Source: Marinobacter zhanjiangensis (GTDB lineage: Bacteria; Pseudomonadota; Gammaproteobacteria; Pseudomonadales; Oleiphilaceae). Taken from it: 58,203 bases of DNA. Under the pieces are notes generated by a model that was not told where the DNA came from, ran no database searches, and worked only from the letters and a program-made list of their open reading frames with translations. The translations under genes were made by a program, and so were the position numbers. Positions 24,961-34,950 of this stretch are shown here, piece after piece. The stretch's first letter is position 1, and every line of letters starts with the position of its first letter. The DNA lies in contig NZ_BMXV01000006.1 in NCBI RefSeq assembly GCF_014651935.1, forward strand, positions 263,321 through 321,523, given 5' to 3'.

Positions 24961-26085
24961 ATGAGTGAACGTGAGCAGGTGCGCCGGGCCCGGCGCCTGG
25001 TGATCAAGATTGGCAGCGCACTTCTGACCAACGACGGTCGGGGGCTGGATGTGCCCGCGCTGGCGCGCTGGGTTGATCAAATTGCCGACCTGATTCGCGA
25101 AGGTGTCGAGGTGGTGGTGGTGTCGTCCGGCTCGGTTGCCGAGGGCATGACCAGGCTAGGCTGGAGCCGGCGTCCCGAACACCTGCACGAGCTGCAGGCG
25201 GCTGCGGCGGTCGGGCAGATGGGGCTGGTGCAGACCTGGGAGGCCCAGTTCCGCCGCCATGATCGCAACGCGGCTCAGGTTCTGCTGACCCACGATGATC
25301 TTTCCGATCGCAAACGCTACCTCAATGCCCGCAGTACCCTGAGAACCCTGCTGGACTTCGGTGTCATTCCTATCGTTAACGAGAATGACACGGTTGTTAC
25401 CGACGAAATCCGCTTTGGTGATAACGATACCCTGGGTGCACTGGTGGCCAATCTGATCGAAGCGGATGGCCTGATCATCCTTACCGATCAGGATGGCCTG
25501 TTTGACAGCGACCCCCGCAAGCACCCGGACGCCAGGCTGGTCACCGAGCGCCGGGCCGGAGATCCGGAGCTGGATATCATGGCCGGCGGTGGCGCCGGTG
25601 CGCTGGGTCGCGGCGGCATGCAGACCAAGCTTCGGGCGGCGCGCCTGGCGGCCCGGTCCGGCGCCTTCACGGTGATCGTGGGTGGTCGTCTCGATCAGGC
25701 GATCAGTCGGCTGCGGGAAGGTGAAGAGATTGGTACCCTGCTACTGCCGGAACAGGGCCGGATTGCGGCCCGCAAGCAGTGGCTGGCCAGCCACCTGCAG
25801 ACACGGGGGCGGGTGACCATCGACGCCGGCGCCGTTCAGGTTCTGTGTCGGGGCGGTCGAAGTCTTTTACCGGTTGGCGTAAAAGGTGTGGCCGGGCAGT
25901 TCCGCCGCGGTGAGATGGTGTCCTGTGTGGATGAGAGTGGCCAAGAGGTGGCCCGCGGGCTGATCAACTACGATTCGGATGAGGCAAGGGCCATTGCTGG
26001 CCGTTCCAGTGACCGGATTACGGATGTGCTGGGCTATGTGTCCGATGAGGAGATGATCCATCGGGACAACATGGTGCTGGTCTGA
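24961..26085 (+). CDS. proB: Glutamate 5-kinase
   Basis: ProB phosphorylates glutamate in the first step of proline synthesis. The amino-acid kinase domain begins [20 protein letters not shown], with N-E-N-D-T-V-V and G-T-G-G-M-T-like G-R-G-G-M-Q-T-K loops. A C-terminal PUA domain (from about residue 275, [13 protein letters not shown]) completes the 374-aa form. The enzyme is usually feedback-inhibited by proline. A bidirectional terminator separates it from the convergent rpsT. Confidence 0.97.
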   Translation: MSEREQVRRARRLVIKIGSALLTNDGRGLDVPALARWVDQIADLIREGVEVVVVSSGSVAEGMTRLGWSRRPEHLHELQAAAAVGQMGLVQTWEAQFRRHDRNAAQVLLTHDDLSDRKRYLNARSTLRTLLDFGVIPIVNENDTVVTDEIRFGDNDTLGALVANLIEADGLIILTDQDGLFDSDPRKHPDARLVTERRAGDPELDIMAGGGAGALGRGGMQTKLRAARLAARSGAFTVIVGGRLDQAISRLREGEEIGTLLLPEQGRIAARKQWLASHLQTRGRVTIDAGAVQVLCRGGRSLLPVGVKGVAGQFRRGEMVSCVDESGQEVARGLINYDSDEARAIAGRSSDRITDVLGYVSDEEMIHRDNMVLV

Positions 26086-26113
26086 CCGGTTGCGGGGTGT
26101 TTTCTCCGGGCAA

Positions 26114-26146
26114 TAAAAAAACCCCGCTTTCAAGCGGGGTTTTTTG
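26114..26146. terminator. Bidirectional terminator between proB and rpsT
   Basis: ACCCCGCTT (26121-26129) pairs with AAGCGGGGT (26132-26140). A runs (26115-26121) and T runs (26140-26145) flank the stem, so it works for both convergent genes. Confidence 0.93.
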
Positions 26147-26163
26147 TGTCGCCAGACTGCGGA

Positions 26164-26430
26164 TCAGGCTTTCAGGGCCTTGATCCTGGAGCTCAGGCGG
26201 CTCTTCTGCCGAGCAACCTTGTTCTTGGCGATAACGCCCTTGTTAACCATGCTGTCCATGATCGGCTGGGCTTCCTGGAAAGCCTTCTGGGCTTCCTCGT
26301 AGTTGCCGGCGTTGATCTTGCTCTGGACCTTCTTGATATAGGTGCGCGCCATGGAACGCAGGCTGGCGTTGTGCTTGCGGTTCTTCTCGTTCTGACGTGC
26401 GCGCTTCTTGGCTTGCGGGGTATTTGCCAC
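26164..26430 (-). CDS. rpsT: 30S ribosomal protein S20
   Basis: The 88-aa basic helical protein MANTPQAKKRARQNEKNRKHN is S20, an early 16S rRNA binder. The start codon is GTG, with AGGAG about 7 nt upstream. In E. coli rpsT starts with UUG and is translationally autoregulated, so a non-AUG start here may serve the same purpose (inference). Confidence 0.97.
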   Translation of the reverse strand: MANTPQAKKRARQNEKNRKHNASLRSMARTYIKKVQSKINAGNYEEAQKAFQEAQPIMDSMVNKGVIAKNKVARQKSRLSSRIKALKA

Positions 26431-26655
26431 CGTGTAACTCCTGAAAAATCTGAGTGAAAATCTGGATTCGCTGGGAGCGTCTTCACCGAAGCCGCCCCGA
26501 CAATCGTCGCCGCGCCCACTGCATTCGACGCGTCAAAATAAATGACGCGGAATCATGCCTCCACAAGCCTTCAATGTCAAGTGGCAGGGAGGTTTCACGA
26601 GCACCGGGAAGCCTGTGATAAACTCCCGCCACCTCCACCACAGGAAGCGGTCCGA

Positions 26656-28233
26656 ATGAGTCAGTCGGAAACTCCGGAAGTCCCGTCTCAACCCTCCAAA
26701 GCCCCGGGGTTGCTGCGTTCGTCTGGTGTTGTAGGGATTATGACCATGCTGTCCCGGGTGCTGGGGCTGGTGCGCGACATGGTTATCGCCCGCTATTTTG
26801 GTGCTGGCGCCAGCGCTGACGCCTTCTTTGTGGCCTTCAAGATTCCCAATTTCCTGCGCCGCCTGTTTGCCGAAGGCGCTTTCTCCCAGGCGTTTGTGCC
26901 GGTGCTGTCCGTCTACCGTGAAAAGGGTGACGTGAGTGAGGTGCGAGGGCTGGTCAACGCTGTGGCCGGCTCCCTGGGGCTGGTATTGCTCGGGGTCACC
27001 CTGGTGGCCATGGTGGGCTCGCCGGTCCTGACCGCCCTATTCGCCCCGGGGTTTACCGATGATCCGGTGAAGTTCGGCCTGGCCAGCGACATGCTGCGCA
27101 TCACCTTCCCCTATTTGTTGCTGATTTCACTGACCGCTTTTGCCGGCTCTATCCTCAACAGTTATGACCGGTTTGCCGTGCCGGCATTCACCCCGGTGAT
27201 ACTGAACCTGTCGATGATTGGCGCGGCCATTTTCATGACGCCGCTGATGGCGCAGCCGGTGATGGCCCTGGCCTGGGGTGTGGTCATTGCCGGCGCGCTG
27301 CAGCTGTTCTTCCAGCTGCCGTTCCTGATGCGGTTGGGGTTGATGCCGCGCCCCCGGGTGGATTACCGCCATGAGGGAGTCAAGCGGATTCTGAAGCTGA
27401 TGGCCCCGGCCCTGTTCGGGGTGTCTGTCAGCCAGATCAACCTGTTGCTGGACACGGTGCTGGCCTCGTTCCTGCAGACTGGCAGCGTGTCCTGGCTGTA
27501 CTATTCTGACCGTCTCTCGGAGCTGCCTCTGGGTGTGATCGGCATTGCCATCGGTACGGTGATTCTGCCCAACCTGTCCCGCAAACATGCGGCCCAGTCC
27601 AGGGACGATTTCGCAGCCACGGTGGACTGGGCCGTGCGGGCGGTGCTGCTGATCGGGCTGCCCGCCGCCGTGGCGCTGGTGATGCTGGCGGAGCCGCTGA
27701 TTGCCACCCTGTTCCACTATGGCGAGGTCACCGACCGGGACGTGGCGATGTCCGCGCAAAGCCTGCGGGCCTATTCGCTGGGCCTGCTGGCGTTCATGCT
27801 GATCAAGGTGCTGGCACCGGGTTTCTTTGCCCGGGAAGATACCGTCACCCCGGTAAAAATCGGCATATTCGCCATGGTGGCCAATATGGTGCTCAATCTG
27901 GCGCTGATCGTGCCCCTGGCTCATGCCGGTCTGGCCCTGGCTACCTCGATTTCCGCCTGGCTGAACGCACTGTTGTTATGGCGTGGGCTGTCGAAGCAGG
28001 GGGCCTGGAAGTCCCAGCCCGGGGCCATTCGGTTTCTGTTGCAGCTGCTGGTGGCGAACCTGGTTTTGGCAGGGGTTATTCTGCTGCTTAATGAGCCGGT
28101 CAGTGCATGGATGGCGGCGGGCGCGATGGACCGCGCTGCGGATATGGCCATGCTGGTGGTTGCCGGGGCGGGCGCCTACTTCCTGGCGCTGGTCCTGGCG
28201 GGTGTACGTATAAGACATTTCGTCCGTCGATAG
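26656..28233 (+). CDS. murJ: Lipid II flippase MurJ
   Basis: MurJ moves lipid II across the inner membrane for peptidoglycan synthesis. The 525-aa protein shows repeated hydrophobic segments consistent with the 14-helix MOP fold. It has the family N-terminus LLRSSGVVGIMTMLSRVLGLVRDMVIARYFG and conserved charged motifs such as A-D-A-F-F-V-A-F-K-I-P-N-F-L-R-R-L-F-A-E-G-A-F. The start at 26656 has AGGAAG 8 nt upstream; the frame is open to 26542 without a plausible ribosome site. Confidence 0.96.
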   Translation: MSQSETPEVPSQPSKAPGLLRSSGVVGIMTMLSRVLGLVRDMVIARYFGAGASADAFFVAFKIPNFLRRLFAEGAFSQAFVPVLSVYREKGDVSEVRGLVNAVAGSLGLVLLGVTLVAMVGSPVLTALFAPGFTDDPVKFGLASDMLRITFPYLLLISLTAFAGSILNSYDRFAVPAFTPVILNLSMIGAAIFMTPLMAQPVMALAWGVVIAGALQLFFQLPFLMRLGLMPRPRVDYRHEGVKRILKLMAPALFGVSVSQINLLLDTVLASFLQTGSVSWLYYSDRLSELPLGVIGIAIGTVILPNLSRKHAAQSRDDFAATVDWAVRAVLLIGLPAAVALVMLAEPLIATLFHYGEVTDRDVAMSAQSLRAYSLGLLAFMLIKVLAPGFFAREDTVTPVKIGIFAMVANMVLNLALIVPLAHAGLALATSISAWLNALLLWRGLSKQGAWKSQPGAIRFLLQLLVANLVLAGVILLLNEPVSAWMAAGAMDRAADMAMLVVAGAGAYFLALVLAGVRIRHFVRR

Positions 28234-28241
28234 GTTATAAT
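28212..28241 (+). promoter_or_regulatory. Candidate promoter for ribF-ileS-lspA-fkpB
   Basis: A perfect TATAAT (28236-28241) has a modest AAGACA -35 (28212-28217, 18-bp spacer) that overlaps the end of murJ. A CCAGCGA/TCGCTGG hairpin (28256-28276) follows in the leader, before the ribF start at 28307. Confidence 0.45.
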
Positions 28242-28306
28242 CGCGCGTTTTCTCACCAGCGATCTACCGTCGCTGGCAAGCTGACAACAGAGGGTTTGCT
28301 GTAGGC

Positions 28307-29278
28307 ATGCGTCTGATTCGGGGGCTGAAAAACCTCAAACTGCTGTCTCGCCGGGACGATTTCATCCTGTCGCAGGGCTGTGTTGCCACCGTGGGCAACT
28401 TCGACGGCGTCCATCTGGGGCACCAGACCATCCTTGAGCAGGTGAAGGAAAAGGCCGAGGCCCTGGGGGTTCCGTCAGTGGTCATGGTGTTTGAGCCCCA
28501 GCCCCGGGAGTTCTTCCAGGGTGATGAGGCGCCGCCCCGGCTGACCGGCTTCCGCCAGAAGTTTGAAGCCATCCTGTCCTATGGTGTGGACTGTGTACTC
28601 TGCCTGAAGTTTGACGAAAACTTCCGCAGTTACTCCGGCATGGGCTTTATCGAGGATGTGCTGATAGACGGTTTGAAGGTGCACCACCTAGTGGTAGGGG
28701 ACGACTTCCGCTTCGGCTGTGACCGGGCCGGCGACTTCCGGCTGCTGAACCAGGTTGGGGAAAGGGCCGGTTTTTCCGTGGAAAACACCCGTACTGTCAC
28801 CGTTGACGGCGACCGGGTAAGCAGCACCCGCATCCGTCACGCGCTTCAGGAGAACAACCTGTCACTGGCGGGCCGCCTGCTGGGCCATCCCTATACCATC
28901 CGGGGGCGGGTGGTTTACGGCCGGCAGCTGGGGCGCACCATAGGCGCCCCCACGGTGAATATCATGCTGGGCCGGCTGGCTCCGTTGCGGGGGGTGTATG
29001 TGGTGGATGTCGAGTTGCCCGACGGCCGTCATCGCGACGGTGTTGCCAATATCGGCCTGCGCCCCACGGTGGATGGTCGCCAGCCGTCCCTGGAAGTGCA
29101 CCTGCTGGACTTTGCTGGCACACTTTATGGCCAGCGTATAGCGGTCACGTTCCGTCAGCCGCTGCGGGACGAGATCAAGTTTGACTCCATTGATGAACTC
29201 AAAGACCAGATCGCCCGGGACCTCGACGACGCCCGGGCGTGGATCGCCGACCACGGCACGGTCGCCAACCAACACTGA
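28307..29278 (+). CDS. ribF: Bifunctional riboflavin kinase/FAD synthetase
   Basis: RibF converts riboflavin to FMN and then FAD. The N-terminal adenylyltransferase domain has G-N-F-D-G-V-H36-L-G-H39 (HxGH motif) and the S-S-T-R-I-R motif. The C-terminal kinase domain starts around residue 185 ([20 protein letters not shown]). Length is 323 aa. It stands at the head of the ileS-lspA-fkpB run, the standard gammaproteobacterial order. Confidence 0.97.
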   Translation: MRLIRGLKNLKLLSRRDDFILSQGCVATVGNFDGVHLGHQTILEQVKEKAEALGVPSVVMVFEPQPREFFQGDEAPPRLTGFRQKFEAILSYGVDCVLCLKFDENFRSYSGMGFIEDVLIDGLKVHHLVVGDDFRFGCDRAGDFRLLNQVGERAGFSVENTRTVTVDGDRVSSTRIRHALQENNLSLAGRLLGHPYTIRGRVVYGRQLGRTIGAPTVNIMLGRLAPLRGVYVVDVELPDGRHRDGVANIGLRPTVDGRQPSLEVHLLDFAGTLYGQRIAVTFRQPLRDEIKFDSIDELKDQIARDLDDARAWIADHGTVANQH

Positions 29279-29288
29279 CCGAGAGATT

Positions 29289-32108
29289 ATGAGCGACTAC
29301 AAGCATACGTTGAATCTGCCTGAAACCGCCTTCCCCATGCGCGGTAACCTGGCCAAACGCGAGCCGGACATGCTCAAGCGCTGGCAGGACCTGGATGTGT
29401 ACGGCACCCTGCGCCAGCAGCGGGCAGGCCGTGACAAGTTCATCCTCCATGATGGCCCCCCCTACGCCAACGGCAGCATTCATATCGGTCATGCGGTCAA
29501 CAAGATTCTCAAGGACATGATCGTCAAGTCCCAGAGCTTCAAGGGATACGACGCGCCCTATGTGCCGGGCTGGGACTGCCATGGCCTGCCCATCGAGCAC
29601 AAGGTTGAGCAGGAAATCGGCAAGGCCGGCGTCAAGGTGGACTACAAGACCTTCCGCCAGGCCTGTCGCGACTATGCGACAAAGCAGATCGAAGGCCAGA
29701 AGGCCGACTTCATTCGTTTGGGCGTGATGGGCGAGTGGGACAAGCCCTACCTGACCATGGACCCGAAAGTGGAGGCGGGAATTGTCCGCGCCCTGGGCAA
29801 GATCGTCGCCAAGGGTCACCTCATCCGTGGTTTCAGGCCGGTGTACTGGAGCGTGGTCGGGCAGTCCGCCCTGGCCGAGGCCGAGGTGGAGTATCAGGAC
29901 AAGACCTCGACCCAGATCGATGTGCGCTTTACCGCTGTCGAGCGGGGCAGGGTTCTGGAAGCCTTTGGTACCGATCAGGGCGAAGGCGATGTGTCCGTGG
30001 TGATCTGGACCACCACCCCCTGGACCATTCCGGCCAACCAGGCGGTTTCGCTCCACGGTGAGCTGGACTATGCCCTGGTGCAGACCGATGTCGGAAATGG
30101 CCCGGAGCGCATGATCCTGGCGGCGGAAATGGTGGAAGACATCATGGGTCGCTGGGGCGTGGAGCAGTATGAAGTGCTGGCCACCTGCAAGGGTGAGGCC
30201 CTGGAGCGGCTCCTGCTGCACCACCCGATCTATGACAAGCAGGTGCCGGTGATACTGGGCGATCACGTTTCCACCGACGCCGGTACCGGCGCCGTTCATA
30301 CCGCCCCGGATCACGGTATGGAAGACTTTCAGGTGGGCAAGGAGTACGGCATTGGCACCATCAACCTGGTCAAGGCCGATGGCACCTATACCGAGGCCGC
30401 CGGCGAATTCGCCGGTGTCCACGTCTACAAGGCGGACGATCCGGTCTGTGGTGCCCTTGAGCGTGAGAGCAAACTGGTCCGCTCGGAGAAGTTCCAGCAC
30501 AGCTATCCCCACTGCTGGCGCACCAAAACCCCGCTGATCTACCGGGCGACCCCTCAATGGTTCATCAGCATGGACAAGGAAAACCTGCGTGCCGACGCCC
30601 TGGAAGCCATCAAGGGTGTGCGCTGGGTGCCCGCCTGGGGCCAAAATCGTATCGAGGCCATGTTCGAGCAGAGCCCGGACTGGTGTGTCTCACGTCAGCG
30701 CACCTGGGGCGTGCCTATCACCCTGTTCGTGAACAGGGAAACCCAGGAGCTTCACCCCGACACCCAGGCGCTGATTGAAAAGGCCGCTCAGTCCATCGAG
30801 AAAGATGGCATTGACGCCTGGTACGACCTGGATGCCGGTGAGCTGCTGGGCGCCGATGCAGACCAGTTTGAGAAGGTGACTGACACCCTGGATGTGTGGT
30901 TCGATTCCGGCGTTACCCACGAGTCGGTCCTGCGGCCCCGGTCGGAGCTGGGGCAGTTCCCGGCGGATATGTACCTGGAGGGCTCCGACCAGCACCGTGG
31001 CTGGTTCCAGTCATCCCTGAAGACCTCCATTGCCATGAATGGCGTGGCCCCTTACCGGCAGGTGCTGACCCACGGCTTCACCGTGGACGGCAAGGGCCGC
31101 AAGATGTCCAAGTCCCTGGGTAACGTGATCGCACCCCAGGAGGTGATGAACGAGCTGGGCGCCGATATCCTGCGCCTCTGGGTGTCCGCCACCGATTACA
31201 GTGGCGAGATGACCGTGTCCAGGGACATCCTCAAGCAGACTGCCGACGGCTACCGCCGTATCCGCAATACCTCCCGCTTCCTGCTGAGCAACCTCAACGG
31301 GTTCGACCCGGCAGAGCACATGGTGGTGCCGGAGGATATGATTGCCCTGGATCGCTGGATGGTGGACCGTGCGTTGCGGCTGCAGGAGGAACTGGACGAG
31401 GATTATGGCAACTATGCCTTCCTGCGCATCTACCAGAAGGTCTACAACTTCTGTGAAGCGACTTTGGGCGGCTTCTATCTGGATATCATCAAGGATCGCC
31501 AGTACACCACGCCGGCGGACAGCCTGGCCCGTCGTTCCTGTCAGAGCGCCCTGTACCACGTGGCCGAGGCCCTGGTACGGTGGATTGCGCCGATCCTCAG
31601 CTTCACCGCCGACGAGATCTGGCAGCACCTGCCCGGCAAGCGTGGCGACACGGTATTCTACGAAACCTGGTACGACGGCCTGACCGCTCTGTCAGACAAC
31701 GCCGATCTTGGCCGCGACTATTGGCGCGAGATCTATAGCGTGAAGGAAGCCGTAAACAAATGCCTGGAAGAGGCCCGCGGCCGTGGCGAGATCAAGGGCT
31801 CTCTGAGTGCCGAGGTAACGCTGTACTGCAACGATGATCTGGCCGGCAAGCTGGAGCATCTGGGTGAGGAACTGCGTTTTGTGCTGATTACCTCGGAAGC
31901 CACGGTGCGGCCGTTGGCAGAAGCTGAAGGCGCCGAGCAGAGCAGCCACGAAGGCCTGATGGTGAAGGTGGCGGCGGCGGCCCATGCCAAGTGTGAGCGC
32001 TGCTGGCACCACCGTGAGGATGTGGGCCGGCACGACAAGTACACCGACCTGTGCGGCCGGTGCATCACCAACCTGGAAGGCCCGGGCGAAACCCGCACCT
32101 TCGCCTGA
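29289..32108 (+). CDS. ileS: Isoleucyl-tRNA synthetase
   Basis: A 939-aa class I synthetase. The nucleotide-binding motif H-I-G-H is at 65-68 and K-M-S-K-S at 605-609. The editing domain lies between them ([10 protein letters not shown] near residues 239-249). The C-terminal zinc site uses C902, C905, C922 and C925. The start at 29289 is 10 bp after ribF; the open frame upstream to 29181 lies inside ribF and is ignored. Confidence 0.98.
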   Translation: MSDYKHTLNLPETAFPMRGNLAKREPDMLKRWQDLDVYGTLRQQRAGRDKFILHDGPPYANGSIHIGHAVNKILKDMIVKSQSFKGYDAPYVPGWDCHGLPIEHKVEQEIGKAGVKVDYKTFRQACRDYATKQIEGQKADFIRLGVMGEWDKPYLTMDPKVEAGIVRALGKIVAKGHLIRGFRPVYWSVVGQSALAEAEVEYQDKTSTQIDVRFTAVERGRVLEAFGTDQGEGDVSVVIWTTTPWTIPANQAVSLHGELDYALVQTDVGNGPERMILAAEMVEDIMGRWGVEQYEVLATCKGEALERLLLHHPIYDKQVPVILGDHVSTDAGTGAVHTAPDHGMEDFQVGKEYGIGTINLVKADGTYTEAAGEFAGVHVYKADDPVCGALERESKLVRSEKFQHSYPHCWRTKTPLIYRATPQWFISMDKENLRADALEAIKGVRWVPAWGQNRIEAMFEQSPDWCVSRQRTWGVPITLFVNRETQELHPDTQALIEKAAQSIEKDGIDAWYDLDAGELLGADADQFEKVTDTLDVWFDSGVTHESVLRPRSELGQFPADMYLEGSDQHRGWFQSSLKTSIAMNGVAPYRQVLTHGFTVDGKGRKMSKSLGNVIAPQEVMNELGADILRLWVSATDYSGEMTVSRDILKQTADGYRRIRNTSRFLLSNLNGFDPAEHMVVPEDMIALDRWMVDRALRLQEELDEDYGNYAFLRIYQKVYNFCEATLGGFYLDIIKDRQYTTPADSLARRSCQSALYHVAEALVRWIAPILSFTADEIWQHLPGKRGDTVFYETWYDGLTALSDNADLGRDYWREIYSVKEAVNKCLEEARGRGEIKGSLSAEVTLYCNDDLAGKLEHLGEELRFVLITSEATVRPLAEAEGAEQSSHEGLMVKVAAAAHAKCERCWHHREDVGRHDKYTDLCGRCITNLEGPGETRTFA

Positions 32109-32137
32109 CGGAGATGACCATCCGGATGGACGCTGCC

Positions 32138-32644
32138 ATGACACAACAGCAGACGGGCACCAAGCTGAAATGGCTTTGGCTTTCCGTGGCGGTCATTGCT
32201 CTGGACCTGGGCACCAAGGCGCTGGCCACAGCCATGCTGACTTATGGTGACCCGGTGCCGGTTATGCCGATGTTCAACCTGACGCTGCTGCACAATACCG
32301 GTGCGGCGTTCAGCTTCCTGGCGGGTGCCGCCGGCTGGCAACGCTGGTTCTTCGTGGCGCTGGCGATTGTGGTCAGCGTCGTGCTGGTCTACTGGCTCAA
32401 GGGGCTCAAGCGGAACGAGACCTGGGTTGCAGTGGCCATTGCCCTGATCCTCGGCGGCGCCATCGGCAACGTCTACGATCGCGTCGTCCACGGCTACGTG
32501 GTGGACTTCCTGCATTTTTACTGGCAGGACTGGCACTTCCCGGCTTTCAACCTGGCCGATACCGCAATCACTATCGGTGCCGGCATGATGATCCTCGATA
32601 TTTTCCGCAAGCCTGCTGACCAGGCGGCGGATGGGAGCGACTGA
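32138..32644 (+). CDS. lspA: Lipoprotein signal peptidase II
   Basis: LspA cleaves the signal peptide of prolipoproteins after diacylglyceryl modification, in the inner membrane. Four hydrophobic segments are visible. With the start at 32138 the catalytic aspartates are D114 (N-V-Y-D-R) and D141 (N-L-A-D-T). ATGs at 32114 and 32126 are possible starts; 32138 begins [16 protein letters not shown] and is closest to the first membrane helix. Its substrates in this window would include the BamD and DUF2057 lipoproteins. Confidence 0.93.
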   Translation: MTQQQTGTKLKWLWLSVAVIALDLGTKALATAMLTYGDPVPVMPMFNLTLLHNTGAAFSFLAGAAGWQRWFFVALAIVVSVVLVYWLKGLKRNETWVAVAIALILGGAIGNVYDRVVHGYVVDFLHFYWQDWHFPAFNLADTAITIGAGMMILDIFRKPADQAADGSD

Positions 32645-32647
32645 ACC

Positions 32648-33100
32648 ATGAACGACCTGCCCATCGACCAGGGTACCCGGGTGACCCTCAACTTTGCCCT
32701 GAAATTTCCGGACGGCGAGGTGATCGACTCTACTTTCGACAAGCAGCCGGCGACCCTGGAAATCGGCGACGAGAACCTGCCGGAAAACTTCGAGGCCTAC
32801 CTGATGGGCCTCAAGGCTGGTGATCGGAATGTCTTCGAGGTGCCGCCGGAGAAGGCCTTTGGTCAGCACAATCCCAGCAACGTTCAGACTTTCAAGCGCC
32901 ACGAGTTCAGCGCCGATATGGTTCTGGAGCCCGGTGTAATGATTTCCTTTGCCGACGCCCGACAGAGTGAATTGCCCGGTGTGGTCAGCCGCGTGGAAGG
33001 CGATCAGGTGGATGTGGACTTCAACCATCCGCTGGCAGGGCGTACACTGACGTTTGAAGTGGAGATTATCGACGTTGAACCTGTTGCCACCGCTCATTAG
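32648..33100 (+). CDS. fkpB: FKBP-type peptidyl-prolyl isomerase (SlpA-like)
   Basis: A 150-aa cytosolic proline isomerase/chaperone of the SlpA (FkpB) group. The FKBP core ([21 protein letters not shown], then [23 protein letters not shown]) is interrupted by the insert-in-flap domain (about residues 72-125). It starts 4 bp after lspA. The ispH gene follows only after a 92-bp hairpin element. Confidence 0.93.
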   Translation: MNDLPIDQGTRVTLNFALKFPDGEVIDSTFDKQPATLEIGDENLPENFEAYLMGLKAGDRNVFEVPPEKAFGQHNPSNVQTFKRHEFSADMVLEPGVMISFADARQSELPGVVSRVEGDQVDVDFNHPLAGRTLTFEVEIIDVEPVATAH

Positions 33101-33135
33101 CTGGCGGATTGCAGAAGGTTACGAGGATTCGATGT

Positions 33136-33227
33136 GAGGTGTTGCTCTCCGGGACCTTCAAAAACATGGACGTTTTTGAAGAGCCTCCATGGATGGATTC
33201 ACGGCGTGTCCCGGAGAGCAACACCTC
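33136..33227 (-). repeat. Large hairpin element C between fkpB and ispH
   Basis: Outer arms GAGGTGTTGCTCTCCGGGAC (33136-33155) and 33208-33227 are perfect 20-bp reverse complements. An inner hairpin CTTCAAAAAC/GTTTTTGAAG (33156-33165, 33172-33181) has loop ATGGAC. The one-sided insert 33178-33211 is identical over 34 nt to 8496-8529 in element B, while both stems differ in sequence from B. It occupies most of the gap inside a co-directional gene pair and lacks a T run. Confidence 0.88.
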
Positions 33228-33276
33228 GCAGCGAAGCCAGACTCCCAAGTTAGCAGGCCCGAGTAATCAAGGTACC

Positions 33277-34227
33277 ATGCAAATCAGACTAGCTAATCCC
33301 CGCGGCTTCTGCGCCGGGGTAGACCGAGCCATCGAAATCGTCAACCGGGCCCTGGAAGTGTTCGGGGCGCCGATTTACGTGCGCCATGAAGTGGTCCACA
33401 ACAAATATGTGGTGGACGACCTCCGCAACCGTGGCGCCATTTTCGTGGATGAACTGGAAGAGGTGCCTGACGACACCCTCGTCATCTTCAGCGCCCACGG
33501 CGTTTCCCAGGCGGTGCAGAAAGAAGCCGCCGACCGGGGCCTGAAAGTCTTCGATGCCACCTGTCCGCTGGTCACCAAGGTGCATCTGGAAGTCATGCGC
33601 TATAGTCGCGATGGCCGTGAGTGTATCCTGATCGGCCACCATGGCCACCCTGAAGTCGAGGGCACCATGGGGCAGTATGATCACGGCAATGGTGGTGACA
33701 TCTATCTGGTGGAAGACGAAAAGGACGTCGCGAACCTAGAGGTGAAAGACCCCGAGCGACTTTCTTATGTCACCCAGACAACCCTGTCCATGGATGACAC
33801 AGCCCGGGTCATCGACGCCCTGCGGGACAGGTTTCCCCACATCGAAGGCCCCCGCAAGGACGATATCTGCTACGCCACCCAGAACCGCCAGGACGCCGTC
33901 AAGCAACTGGCCGGCGACTGTGACCTGATGCTGGTCGTGGGCTCCCCTAACAGCTCCAACTCCAACCGCCTGCGGGAACTGGCCGAACGCATGGGCACCC
34001 CGGCCTACCTGATCGATGAGGCCGGGCAGATCGAGCCCCAGTGGCTTGAGGGCCGAGCAACGGTTGGTGTAACCGCCGGCGCCTCGGCACCGGAAGTGCT
34101 GGTCAATGACGTGATCAAGCGCCTGCAGGAATTGGGCGGTACAGTCCCCGAGGAAATTACAGGCCGGGAAGAGAATATTGTCTTTTCCATGCCGAAAGAG
34201 CTGCGCATTGAGGCTGTAAACGTCTGA
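33277..34227 (+). CDS. ispH: 4-hydroxy-3-methylbut-2-enyl diphosphate reductase
   Basis: IspH makes isopentenyl and dimethylallyl diphosphate in the last step of the MEP pathway. The three iron-sulfur ligands are C12 (G-F-C-A-G-V), C96 (D-A-T-C-P-L-V) and C198 (D-D-I-C-Y-A-T). Substrate-binding H41 and H124 are present. The start [11 protein letters not shown] at 33277 matches the family; the open frame back to 33109 only translates the hairpin element. Length is 316 aa. Confidence 0.97.
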   Translation: MQIRLANPRGFCAGVDRAIEIVNRALEVFGAPIYVRHEVVHNKYVVDDLRNRGAIFVDELEEVPDDTLVIFSAHGVSQAVQKEAADRGLKVFDATCPLVTKVHLEVMRYSRDGRECILIGHHGHPEVEGTMGQYDHGNGGDIYLVEDEKDVANLEVKDPERLSYVTQTTLSMDDTARVIDALRDRFPHIEGPRKDDICYATQNRQDAVKQLAGDCDLMLVVGSPNSSNSNRLRELAERMGTPAYLIDEAGQIEPQWLEGRATVGVTAGASAPEVLVNDVIKRLQELGGTVPEEITGREENIVFSMPKELRIEAVNV

Positions 34228-34253
34228 TCCGTTTTCCCGATATCCGGTCTGGA

Positions 34254-34298
34254 CAGCCCCTCCCCACCTGCGGGAGGGGGGGAGAAGCCTCCCGAAAG
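34254..34298 (+). terminator. Hairpin after ispH
   Basis: A C-rich arm (CCCCTCCC, about 34257-34264) faces GGGAGGGGGG (about 34272-34281) across a short loop. There is no strong T run. It separates ispH from the pilin cluster. Confidence 0.45.
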
Positions 34299-34336
34299 AA
34301 GCCAGCAACCTCCCCTACAGCCTCGATCCCGGCCCT

Positions 34337-34350
34337 GTGACGCCCGTCAC
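34337..34350 (+). promoter_or_regulatory. Dyad upstream of the fimU sigma-54 promoter, candidate activator site
   Basis: GTGACG-CC-CGTCAC is a perfect inverted repeat centred about 95 bp before the predicted transcription start. That distance is typical for enhancer-binding proteins such as PilR. Assignment to PilR is inference. Confidence 0.4.
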
Positions 34351-34412
34351 GCCCTGAACCCCCTTTATACCGCTTATCCGCCAACAAAAACCGCTCATCG
34401 ATTCCAGCTAGA

Positions 34413-34428
34413 TGGCACAATGGATGCC
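34413..34428 (+). promoter_or_regulatory. Sigma-54 (-24/-12) promoter for fimU-pilVWXY1
   Basis: TGGCACAATGGATGCC matches the TGGCACGNNNNTTGCW consensus, with GG and GC at exact spacing. Transcription would begin near 34439, giving a 26-nt leader before the fimU ATG at 34465. PilR, a sigma-54 activator, is encoded 8 kb downstream. Confidence 0.65.
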
Positions 34429-34464
34429 GGTTAATCTTTCTCCAGGTCATGATGGAAGTGGGCT

Positions 34465-34950
34465 ATGTACGGAAGAGAGCGAAGTTCTGGTTTTACGATG
34501 ATTGAGCTACTGATCACGATGGCGATCATGGCAATCATTCTCGGTTTGGTGGTCCCCTCCTTCCAGGGAATTATTCGATCGAACCAGGTGACTACGGAAG
34601 CAAATGCTTTTATGTCGGCCGTGCAGCTGGCCCGCAGTGAGGCGGTAAAAAGAGGAAATGACGTGTCGCTTTCCGCAGATGGAGCCGGTTTTGGTGATGG
34701 CTGGTGTGTCCATACCGGCGCCAACTGTGCTGCCGATCTTATTCGTGAATTTGACGAGCCAAGTTCGGATTTCGCCGCGGGCTTTACCTCGGTCACCTTT
34801 AACCGCCGGGGGGAGCGGGACACCGGGCCCGCCATGCTTCAGGTGCAGGTCCGTCCTGCGGACTGCGATGCTGGTGAAGCGGGCGCGGAACGGGAAATCA
34901 GCATATTGGTTAGTGGTCAGGTCCGGATGGGGAGGAATGATTGCCCATGA
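34465..34950 (+). CDS. fimU: Type IV pilus minor pilin FimU/FimT-type (GspH family)
   Basis: A 161-aa minor pilin thought to help prime pilus assembly. The short basic leader ends at G9, followed by F10-T-M-I-E14, so the prepilin peptidase site with Glu at +5 is intact. It is followed by the hydrophobic assembly helix. The GspH-type region (FMSAVQLARSEAVKRGNDVSL) is clear. Cysteines lie in the WCVHTGANC segment and near the C-terminus. It leads the operon and overlaps pilV by four bases (ATGA). Position before pilV-W-X-Y1 supports fimU. Confidence 0.88.
   Translation: MYGRERSSGFTMIELLITMAIMAIILGLVVPSFQGIIRSNQVTTEANAFMSAVQLARSEAVKRGNDVSLSADGAGFGDGWCVHTGANCAADLIREFDEPSSDFAAGFTSVTFNRRGERDTGPAMLQVQVRPADCDAGEAGAEREISILVSGQVRMGRNDCP

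Noticed and set aside
31733..33097. A 454-codon minus-strand frame across the ends of ileS, lspA and fkpB
   Set aside because: It spans three well-supported genes on the other strand and has no recognisable domains.
33109..33276. N-terminal extension of IspH
   Set aside because: It translates the hairpin element; the family N-terminus [11 protein letters not shown] starts at 33277.
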